A model generated the notes under the pieces. The model had not been told where the DNA came from, made no database searches, and saw nothing but the letters and a program-made list of their open reading frames with translations. Positions 1 through 7,907 of a DNA stretch of 64,000 nt are shown here, in pieces. Source of the DNA: an uncultured Verrucomicrobiota bacterium (GTDB taxonomy: Bacteria > Verrucomicrobiota > Verrucomicrobiia > Verrucomicrobiales > DEV007); the NCBI GenBank assembly GCA_902510815.1, contig CABXDI010000003.1:1-64000 (forward strand), written 5' to 3'. Position numbers and translations under genes: made by a program. The first letter of the stretch is position 1. Every line of letters begins with the position of its first letter.

Positions 1-163
1 CTCGCACTAGTGTTTTATCATTTTGATAGTCGCTGACAGAATAAATATCCATACCGACAGCTTCTCCGTTCTGTTGATTCGCCTTACTCCAATTACCAGA
101 AACGTCTCCAAGTAGGAAGGCGTTAGCATTTTGGTTGGTAATGTTTTCTTTAAGTCGAATTTA
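1..163 (-). pseudogene. Fragment of cohesin/dockerin-like surface protein, open on the minus strand and running off the left edge
   Basis: Minus-strand translation IRLKENITNQNANAFLLGDVSGNWSKANQQNGEAVGMDIYSVSDYQNDKTLVR; GMDIYSVSDYQNDKTLVR resembles RVGIYSIGDPQNNKTLSR of the 734..1945 protein. Confidence 0.5.
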
Positions 164-633
164 ATGAATCAGCGGCTGAGCCAATGCTGTCCTTGTCACG
201 TGTGAACCTAAATGAAGGCTCTCTACTCTCAGTCGGAAAACCTGATGACAGATCTTTTGATCGTGATAATGATGGTCTTCTTGATTCTGACGAATTGGCG
301 TATTTTAGAACAAATCCGGATCTTAAGGATTCTGATGGTGACGGTTGGGATGATGGTGACGAAATTCGCCTAGGCTATATCCCCACAAAATCACAAAGCA
401 TACCAGCCATTGAACCAAGGTTCTCGACAGTTCGTCGTCCTAACGGTGGCTTGAGATCTTTGAAAGTGAGCTTCGCTACACGATCGAGTCGAACATATCA
501 TATCGAGCAATCAAAAGATCTGATCAATTGGTCTATTCTAGAAAATGAAATTATTGGTGCGGGTAAAATGATAACCCGTCAGTTACTCCTTCAAGATGAT
601 AAAATGTTTATCAGGGTAAGAGAGGAACAATAA
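154..633 (+). pseudogene. C-terminal remnant of cohesin-like / Ca-binding DxDxDG repeat protein lacking its N-terminal half
   Basis: In-frame VEFNESAAEPMLSLSRVNLNEGSLLSVGKPDDRSFDRDNDGLLDSDEL parallels IEFKKVIDSPDISLPSISLNEGNIVSIGSPDNAVFDKDDDGLLDADEL in 734..1945; no N-terminal half on this strand. Confidence 0.55.
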
Positions 634-733
634 ACATAACATGTGGAACCTAAGGAGAGTTTTTGTCATTCTATCTCAACTCTAGTCGCGAGCTTAGTTC
701 AGATCGGCAATTTACCCTCCATTTAAAAATTAT

Positions 734-1945
734 ATGAAAACATTAATATTCGTCGCGGTGTTAATTGGGTTAACCTGCTTACAGGCACTTGGTGCCAGAG
801 TGGGAATATACTCAATAGGAGACCCTCAAAATAATAAAACTCTTTCCAGAATACTTTTACAAACTGGTGGCGAAACCTTGTTTGGAGCGGAATTTATAAT
901 AAGTCATAACCCAGCTCTTGAAGTGGAATCTGTTGAATGCCCAGACTCAGCTTTCATATCCAATACAAACGTTCCTGGCCAAATTCAGATTGCACTCGCG
1001 AATGCATCTGGAATCACTGGTGATCAGATAGTGGTACAAATCGAATTCAAGAAAGTAATAGATAGTCCAGACATTTCCCTTCCAAGCATCAGCCTCAACG
1101 AGGGTAATATTGTCTCAATTGGTTCACCAGATAATGCTGTATTTGATAAAGACGATGATGGGCTTCTTGATGCTGATGAGCTTGATTTTTTCAATACAGA
1201 TTCCGACCTAAAAGACACGGATGGTGACGGATTAATTGACGGAGAAGAGGTAAATCTAACTTCAACAAATCCTAATGCAGCTGATTCTGATGGCAACGGC
1301 GTAGCTGATAGTGAAGATGACCAAGATGGTGATGGCTTAAGTAATATAGCGGAAATCAAAACCTACAACACCGACCCATTATTAGTTGATTCAGATGGGG
1401 ATAATTTTTCAGATAGTGAAGAACTTAAGTATGAGCTCGATCCAAATGTTGCTACTAGTGCTTCAGATGTTGTTTCCCGATTTATAACCTTTGAAGAGTC
1501 TTACCAAACTCTTCTAGCTGAAAGAGATGCGCGTCCAACTCAAGAGGCATACGATACAGTTGTTGCTGATCGTGATAGTAAAATCGAAAGTATCAATCAG
1601 TTGCAGGCAACAGTTGAAGTTAATAATTCTACAATAGCTGAGCTGGAAAAGCGACCTACAGCTGAACAGTTATCGACTGCAATAGCTGAAAGAGATGCGC
1701 GTCCAACTCAAGAGGCATACGATGCAGTTGTTGCTGAAAGGGATGCCCGATCAACCACTGATGAATTACAAGATGCCCGTAATGGATCAGTTGTAATCAA
1801 TTCATCTAACGGAGAAGCTAGTATCTCATTCAACATTGAGGAGAGTGAAGACCTAAATACTTGGCAAGCGACTGGAGAGAAAATTACTAAGACGATCCAA
1901 CTTAAAGACGGCAAGAAGTTCTACCGCTTCGCATTGGATAAGTGA
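734..1945 (+). CDS. Secreted cohesin-like protein with thrombospondin type 3-like calcium repeats and coiled-coil RDARPT repeats
   Basis: Signal peptide; DKDDDGLLDADEL / DTDGDGLIDGEE / DSDGDNFSDSEE repeats; AERDARPTQEAYD repeats. Confidence 0.75.
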   Translation: MKTLIFVAVLIGLTCLQALGARVGIYSIGDPQNNKTLSRILLQTGGETLFGAEFIISHNPALEVESVECPDSAFISNTNVPGQIQIALANASGITGDQIVVQIEFKKVIDSPDISLPSISLNEGNIVSIGSPDNAVFDKDDDGLLDADELDFFNTDSDLKDTDGDGLIDGEEVNLTSTNPNAADSDGNGVADSEDDQDGDGLSNIAEIKTYNTDPLLVDSDGDNFSDSEELKYELDPNVATSASDVVSRFITFEESYQTLLAERDARPTQEAYDTVVADRDSKIESINQLQATVEVNNSTIAELEKRPTAEQLSTAIAERDARPTQEAYDAVVAERDARSTTDELQDARNGSVVINSSNGEASISFNIEESEDLNTWQATGEKITKTIQLKDGKKFYRFALDK

Positions 1946-2021
1946 TCACCAACCACCGCTAACGGTCTATGGCATTTGGGCAGGGGGACACCCCACACAA
2001 TCCCTGAACAATGATCAATAA

Positions 2022-2070
2022 CTCAGGGTGGTGTTACAGGGCTCAGGGTGGTGTTACAGGGCTCAGGGTG
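2022..2070. repeat. 20-bp tandem repeat, about 2.5 copies (ctcagggtggtgttacaggg)
   Basis: Two exact units followed by ctcagggtg. Confidence 0.85.
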
Positions 2071-2259
2071 CACGAGAATTCATTTCATCTCTTTAATCAA
2101 CAACTTACAGGCAATAAATATCTAGCGCCATATTCTCACATTTCACGACCCCCCTATTTCGTGGAGATATTCTCCTCAAACAGCCACAGAATTTTAACAG
2201 AGTTAGAAAAGAAATTGAATCAAATCCATTTTAAACAATAATTAAAACATCATATACAA

Positions 2260-2286
2260 TTTATCATATGATAAACTGTATACAGT
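2260..2286. promoter_or_regulatory. Two abutting perfect palindromes, operator-like
   Basis: TTTATCATATGATAAA (2260-2275) and ACTGTATACAGT (2275-2286). Confidence 0.5.
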
Positions 2287-2741
2287 AAATTCATTATAGT
2301 TTAGAAAAGTTTTTGGGAATTTATAAGCCACTCAAATCTTATATGGTCAATTCTTTACCCCCGCTTATTTGGTTAAAAGGCGCTTAAAAGTTTTTTAACC
2401 GCTCAAATCTTGAGGCCAAAAAAAGTGCATTAATTTTTTTACAGCATCCTATTTAATAGCATATAGGAAATAAAAAAAGTGGCTATATACGGGTTGCGTA
2501 TCCCTGTTTATTTGAGCGCACTAAAGCGGAGATTAATTAGAGCGACCGATCTTTTTTGATCCCAAGGTAGTCAAGCCTTTACCCTGAACCCTTTACCTTG
2601 AATCAGGATTCATGGGGCATGATCGATAGATAAAAAAGAGATGCTATTTGATTAAAAACCATATGAGTTTTAATCCAATTTTTTATGGATATTTTGACCT
2701 TTTTGTCTTGTTGTTTTCAATCAATTATTGTACATTCCTAA

Positions 2742-2767
2742 CATGTCCATAACTGTCTTTGGACATG
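2742..2767. promoter_or_regulatory. Inverted repeat upstream of the excisionase-like gene
   Basis: CATGTCCA-N10-TGGACATG, perfect 8-bp arms, 27 bp before the 2795 ATG. Confidence 0.6.
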
Positions 2768-2794
2768 GTCATTTAAGGAAACATCACCTGACTT

Positions 2795-3055
2795 ATGGAA
2801 GCTATTTCTTACCCAATAAAACAACAATCTATTCCCAAAGAATCCTATCAACTAATCAGTAAGAGAGAGGCCACTTCTGCTGGTTTAATGAACACAAAAG
2901 AAATAGCTCAATTTATTAAACTCTCTCCAAAACAAATAGGACGACTGAGAAATAGGGGCTTGCCATTTTTAAAGATCGGAAAGCTTGTCAGGTTTAATCC
3001 TGAAGCAGTACTTCAATGGTTGCAAAATCGATATAGCCTCGAAAAAAAGATATAA
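2795..3055 (+). CDS. Excisionase-family HTH (HTH_17-like) DNA-binding protein
   Basis: MNTKEIAQFIKLSPKQIGRLRNRGLPFLKIGKLVRFNPEAVLQWLQ; directly upstream of integrase. Confidence 0.75.
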   Translation: MEAISYPIKQQSIPKESYQLISKREATSAGLMNTKEIAQFIKLSPKQIGRLRNRGLPFLKIGKLVRFNPEAVLQWLQNRYSLEKKI

Positions 3056-3102
3056 TGTAATTATCGAATTCAAATCTTATCGCCCTCTAATAACTGAACT
3101 TC

Positions 3103-4347
3103 ATGCCTAGATTACCTAAATTTAAAATTAACCAAAGTGATGGACGCTGGTGGATTAATATCCCAAAGAATATTTCTCCGACTAACAAAAGAGCTTACAA
3201 GCGATTCAATACGCTCAAAGAAGCAAAAGCTCATAAGGCAGAATTGTTAAAAGGATTAAAAGAGCATGGTCTAAAACCTTCAGTTATTCAGTTTAAAGAA
3301 GTTAAACAGTTAGAAGAGTTGACCAAGCTTGCCGATTCTCATGAGTTAACGATTGCAGAAACCTCTAGAATTCTAAAAGAGGAATTGGAACGAAGGAAAA
3401 AATCGATGCCACTCGGAAAATATGTAGAAGTCGCAAATGCGGCTGCCCTAGACCTGAGTAAATCTTCGAGGGATTCAATTGAGAATATTGGAAAAAGACT
3501 TATCAAGGACTTCAGTAAAGATAAGTTAATGCATACTTTCACAAAGTTTGTAATTTATGACTACCTGATAGAGAACTGGTCAGACATTGGAGGCAGAAAC
3601 TCTACCAGAGGAAATCTTTCCCAATTCTTTAAACATGCTTGTTTCCTAGAAATTATGGATTCAAATCCAGCACTAGCTGTTCCGAAGTTTCCTAATAATA
3701 GAGGCAAAAAGAAAAAAGATCTGATTAGTGTTTTGCTTACTGAGGAAGTCAAAGACTGGATATATCACGCCAATACTCTAGATATCAATGATCCCATGAG
3801 GTTATGCTCATACCTTCTCATTTTTACAGGTGCAATGCCTTCAGAAATTATGAGAGGACAATTCCGAGATATCACTTTTTCCCAAGTTGGAATGCCCACA
3901 ATCCTCATCAAAGGAACAAAGACCGAATCAAGGTTGAGGAGAATCCCTATCCAACCAAACTTACAGAGTCTGATTCTACCTTGGATGGATATAATTAAAT
4001 CAAAATCTAAAGAATACTTCTTTCCAGATGGGTTGATGAAAGATGGAGAAACGAACAAAAATAAATGGAGATACCATTTCGATAAGATATCGAAAAACAA
4101 AAGGCTTCTCATAGGACAGAGATATATCAAATGGCCAAAGCTTATAAATCGCCATACCTACGCCAGCATGAGAGTTGCAAATGGAGTTCCTCTTAATGTT
4201 GTAAAAGAAGAAATGGGTCATGAATATAAATCCATGACTACTTTGAAACACTACATAGATCACCATCTTGATAGAGATGATGGAACTACGTTTTGGAATG
4301 TAGGTTTAGGGAAACCTAGCCTTCTGAATAATCTCGTAGGGCATTAA
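3103..4347 (+). CDS. Tyrosine recombinase / phage-type integrase, with substituted catalytic positions
   Basis: C-terminal RHTYAS...EEMGHEYKSMTTLKHYIDH and TGAMPSEI box. Confidence 0.8.
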   Translation: MPRLPKFKINQSDGRWWINIPKNISPTNKRAYKRFNTLKEAKAHKAELLKGLKEHGLKPSVIQFKEVKQLEELTKLADSHELTIAETSRILKEELERRKKSMPLGKYVEVANAAALDLSKSSRDSIENIGKRLIKDFSKDKLMHTFTKFVIYDYLIENWSDIGGRNSTRGNLSQFFKHACFLEIMDSNPALAVPKFPNNRGKKKKDLISVLLTEEVKDWIYHANTLDINDPMRLCSYLLIFTGAMPSEIMRGQFRDITFSQVGMPTILIKGTKTESRLRRIPIQPNLQSLILPWMDIIKSKSKEYFFPDGLMKDGETNKNKWRYHFDKISKNKRLLIGQRYIKWPKLINRHTYASMRVANGVPLNVVKEEMGHEYKSMTTLKHYIDHHLDRDDGTTFWNVGLGKPSLLNNLVGH

Positions 4348-4431
4348 AAGGGCATTACAGAGATTGAGGGTTGATTTCAAAAGTGAAGAGATTATTCTTC
4401 AACTTCTATTTTTAAAGAGTAATTATCAAAA

Positions 4432-4520
4432 GGAAGGGTGGCTGAGCTTGGTTTAAGGCGCTTGATTCGAAATCAAGTGTAGGGGCAACTCTACCGTGGG
4501 TTCAAATCCCACCCCTTCCG
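4432..4520 (+). tRNA. tRNA-Ser(CGA), CCA encoded at 4521-4523
   Basis: Acceptor GGAAGGG/CCCTTCC; anticodon stem ttgat-tCGAaa-tcaa; long variable arm; GGTTCAAATCC T loop. Confidence 0.93.
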
Positions 4521-4544
4521 CCAAAAATGAAAACCATAAAAAGG

Positions 4545-4805
4545 CTAGACCTCTATTTCGGCGTTTTCTTTATTGAAAATCTTTCTCCATGCAGAGTCCT
4601 CGTATTTTTCTAATGCATTCAAGGCTTCTTCCTTAGAAAAGTGATCTTCGTAATCCCAACCATTCCAGCCTTCAATCCTTGCCGGAGTACCATTGATGTT
4701 TGCAGTGATGGTGTAGTTGTTATCAGGTTTAGGATGTTGCCACAGTTGAAAGACAAGCTGGTTGTTATCATCATCTTTCAGCTCTGTGTACTTTAATAAT
4801 CTCAC
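4545..4805 (-). CDS. Hypothetical small protein
   Basis: 86-aa ORF with plausible composition. Confidence 0.5.
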   Translation of the reverse strand: MRLLKYTELKDDDNNQLVFQLWQHPKPDNNYTITANINGTPARIEGWNGWDYEDHFSKEEALNALEKYEDSAWRKIFNKENAEIEV

Positions 4806-5028
4806 TTATAAAAGAAACGTTACAAAATTCTTTATGGATCGGAAAAAATAAAAGATCATTATTTTGAATTAAAAATATTTTTCAACGCTCCATCATTTTA
4901 TTAATTAAGATGTGAGTTTTAGTTTCAAATTTATTATATAAGAAATTAAAAACCAATCGCTAATAACTTTCGTATTTCTATGAACCTAGGTTTCTGGATC
5001 TCCACTGAGACATGTTCTTACCAGGAAC

Positions 5029-5072
5029 AAACGCCTACTCCTTTAGTTTTTGTGGGGTAGGCGTTTTGTTTT
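5029..5072 (+). terminator. Rho-independent terminator
   Basis: AAACGCCTAC ... GTAGGCGTTTTGTTTT hairpin with T tract. Confidence 0.8.
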
Positions 5073-5123
5073 AGAATTCATCCCCAATTAAAACTACTTG
5101 GCTTTATTCTACGTAGTTATTTT

Positions 5124-5330
5124 GTGGCCCCTAATTTTATGAAATTTGATCTAATGAATGAAGAAGAAAAAAAAGTGTGGGTAGATTTTAACCGAAATTG
5201 TACCAAAATAAAAATTCCAAAACCTAGCAAGGGTCAATTTGATATTTTATTCAAACACTCTGGTAAAGACATCAATGTTGCCAAAAAAAAATGGGTCAAC
5301 AAAATGAGGATTTTTAATAGTAATTTTTAA
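5124..5330 (+). CDS. Hypothetical protein
   Basis: 68-aa ORF only. Confidence 0.35.
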   Translation: MAPNFMKFDLMNEEEKKVWVDFNRNCTKIKIPKPSKGQFDILFKHSGKDINVAKKKWVNKMRIFNSNF

Positions 5331-5366
5331 CAATTACCTTTCTGTCCTCTGAAAATAATAGATCAC

Positions 5367-5744
5367 TTGTGCTTAAAAAAATTTCCAAACCATTCACGTA
5401 AATCGCTAAGTATTTGTTTTGGTAATTTTTTATCGGAAAGATTTTATCCTAGCGAATTAGAGAGGGTTTTCTACTCAGATAATGGAGATAACAAATTAAT
5501 TGAACCGATCTCTAGCGATTTTATACCTGCAAAATCTAAACATTTCCTAGATAAGAATTTTGCTTTAGCTACCGAAAAGGATCTCGCTTTAATTGCCCAA
5601 TTCGAAGATTGGTTTGATAACAAACTCGTTCAAATAAGAAAATTAGAGGATAAATTAATGAATTCTGTGCCAAACTCCCTCCAAATAAACACAATCAACG
5701 CTGTGCTGTCACAAACCAAAATAAGTATAGGAATTTCGCATTAG
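5367..5744 (+). CDS. Hypothetical protein (TTG start)
   Basis: 125-aa ORF. Confidence 0.45.
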   Translation: MCLKKFPNHSRKSLSICFGNFLSERFYPSELERVFYSDNGDNKLIEPISSDFIPAKSKHFLDKNFALATEKDLALIAQFEDWFDNKLVQIRKLEDKLMNSVPNSLQINTINAVLSQTKISIGISH

Positions 5745-5774
5745 TCATTAAATTAATTAAACTATCTAAATTCG

Positions 5775-5912
5775 ATTAGGCACTTAAAAAAAAATAACCT
5801 ACCTTGCAAAATTTGTCCTGTATGCAACTTCCCATTTTATTGGAGAAAAAAATGGGCTCTAAATTGGCATAATGTAAAATACTGTAGCAAAAAATGCTCA
5901 AAGTTTAGATGA
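5775..5912 (+). CDS. DUF2256-like cysteine-rich mini-protein; start codon unclear
   Basis: In-frame [39 protein letters not shown]; below the ORF-track length cutoff; no ATG/GTG/TTG in frame. Confidence 0.65.
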   Translation: MRHLKKNNLPCKICPVCNFPFYWRKKWALNWHNVKYCSKKCSKFR

Positions 5913-5979
5913 CTTTCAGTACACTTTGGACTGACAAACAACAAAACCACATGTAATATTAATCAATCTACCGCTAAGA

Positions 5980-7881
5980 TTGATGGGCACTAAATTTCAC
6001 TTTTATTTTTTTTCAGCTTTAACATTTTTTTTGATCTCCTTTCAAGTTAAAGGCTCCGATGAAACTTACCGCAGCCTTCCCCCATCTCTAGACAGAAAAA
6101 TAGACTTCACCAAGGAGGTTAAACCTATTCTGCAACGCAGTTGCACTAACTGTCACGCCAGGGGAAAAAGTAAAGGAGGTTTCAGTATAGATCATATTCA
6201 TTCGTTTCTAGCTGGCGGTGATAGCGGTCCTGCCGTCTACAAGGGAAAGGGCGAAGAAAGCCCTTTAATAAATTTATTATTAAGCAATGATCCAGATGAG
6301 AGAATGCCATCAAAAGGACAACAACTTTCACTCGGCGAAGTTGCTATAATTAGGACTTGGATTGATCAGGGTATGAATTGGGAAAAAGGATTTACGTTTG
6401 GAAAATTCAGAACCGCTCCCATAAGCCCTCGAAAAATTGCATTACCCAAGGGAACCAATGGCAACCCAATTGACCGGTTACTGGTGGAATATTTCGAAAA
6501 AAATAACATAAAACCTGTATCTACTATTAGTGACACTGTGTTCGCTCGTCGCGCTTTTCTCGATACTATTGGGCTTCTACCAAATCCATCTGAAATACTA
6601 AATCTTAGAAAAATAAATACCTCTGAAGGACGTGAAAATATGATTAACTCCCTCTTAGAGGATAATATAAACTACGCCGAACATTGGATAACTTTTTGGA
6701 ATGATTGCTTCCGAAACAGCTACACTAGACAATATCATGGAGGAGGAGGGAAAAGGATTACAGACTGGTTGAAAAAATCATTGGTTGAAAATAAACCCTA
6801 TGATCAGTTTGTGAGAGAGCTTATAGATCCAGTCGATGGATCTGATGGATTCATAAAAGGCATATCTTGGAGAGGGACAGTCAATGCTTCTCAAGTAAAT
6901 GAAATGCAAGCGGCACAAAATGTTGCCCAAATCTTCATGGGGCTAAATATAAAATGTGCATCTTGTCACGATTCTTTTATCAATGATTGGACCTTAAAAC
7001 AAACCTACTCACTAGCTTCAATATTTTCAGATAAGCCGATGGACATACATAGATGCAATAAACCTACCGGCGAAAAAGCTAAACCTGCATTTCTCTTCCC
7101 TGAAATTGGACAAATAAACCCTGACTCTAATCGAGCAGATCGCGTTAAACAGCTCTCTAGAATCATCACTTCTAACAAGAATGGACGTCTATCACGCACC
7201 GTAGTAAACAGATTATGGGCTATATTTTTTGGACGAGGTTTAGTTGAGCCGGTCGATGAGATGGATAACCCTACTTGGAACCAAGATCTACTAGATTGGC
7301 TAGCGGGTGATTTTGTTGATAACGGATATAACATTAAACACACTATTAAACTCATCCTCACTTCTAAAGCCTACCAGAGACCTTCTGTACCACTTGATAA
7401 GGATGAAGATAAATATATTTTTAAAGGTCCTGTAGTTAAACGAATGTCTGCTGAACAATTTCTAGATGGTATTGATCAAATAATATACGCTGCGGATAAT
7501 AAAGCCAAAGAACGAGGAACTGGACAAAAAAGAGCTGGCTTAAGAAATCTAGATAGACTCATGCAAACACTTGGAAGGCCCAAACGAGACGTCGTTGTAA
7601 CTCGTCGTGAATCAGCTGCTACCACTGCCCAATTAATAGAACTATCAAATGGTAAGGCTCTCGCCAATCTAATGTCTCGTGGAGGTGAAGCTTGGAGTAA
7701 ATTAGATCATCAATCTGAAATACTTATTGATACATTATTTAGGAATGCACTTAGTAGAAGACCATCTGAAAAAGAAAAAGCATCTGCCATAAAGATTATA
7801 GGAGAAACTAATAATGCAAATGGTGTAGGTGATCTGCTTTGGATACTTGCAATGCACCCAGAATTTCAGTTAATTCAGTAA
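5980..7881 (+). CDS. DUF1549/DUF1553 protein with N-terminal cytochrome c-like domain
   Basis: CTNCHARGKSKGGF heme motif, CASCHD, VNRLWAIFFGRGLVEPVDEMD. Confidence 0.88.
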   Translation: MMGTKFHFYFFSALTFFLISFQVKGSDETYRSLPPSLDRKIDFTKEVKPILQRSCTNCHARGKSKGGFSIDHIHSFLAGGDSGPAVYKGKGEESPLINLLLSNDPDERMPSKGQQLSLGEVAIIRTWIDQGMNWEKGFTFGKFRTAPISPRKIALPKGTNGNPIDRLLVEYFEKNNIKPVSTISDTVFARRAFLDTIGLLPNPSEILNLRKINTSEGRENMINSLLEDNINYAEHWITFWNDCFRNSYTRQYHGGGGKRITDWLKKSLVENKPYDQFVRELIDPVDGSDGFIKGISWRGTVNASQVNEMQAAQNVAQIFMGLNIKCASCHDSFINDWTLKQTYSLASIFSDKPMDIHRCNKPTGEKAKPAFLFPEIGQINPDSNRADRVKQLSRIITSNKNGRLSRTVVNRLWAIFFGRGLVEPVDEMDNPTWNQDLLDWLAGDFVDNGYNIKHTIKLILTSKAYQRPSVPLDKDEDKYIFKGPVVKRMSAEQFLDGIDQIIYAADNKAKERGTGQKRAGLRNLDRLMQTLGRPKRDVVVTRRESAATTAQLIELSNGKALANLMSRGGEAWSKLDHQSEILIDTLFRNALSRRPSEKEKASAIKIIGETNNANGVGDLLWILAMHPEFQLIQ

Positions 7882-7907
7882 AACTTACTAAGCTTTAAAC
7901 AATTCAT

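Noticed and set aside
1024-1359. Minus-strand 111-aa Ser/Pro-rich ORF
   Set aside because: Antisense shadow of the DxDxDG calcium-repeat codons in 734..1945.
2022-2070. Possible CRISPR array
   Set aside because: Short contiguous tandem repeat with no spacers and no cas genes.
2011-2241. 76-aa ORF over the tandem repeat
   Set aside because: Coding potential appears to come from the repeat and low-complexity flank; no domain and no evident ribosome-binding context.
4432-4523. tRNA-Ser as a proven integration site
   Set aside because: No duplicated 3'-end attachment repeat was found in the window and the integrase is on the unusual side; kept only as a question.
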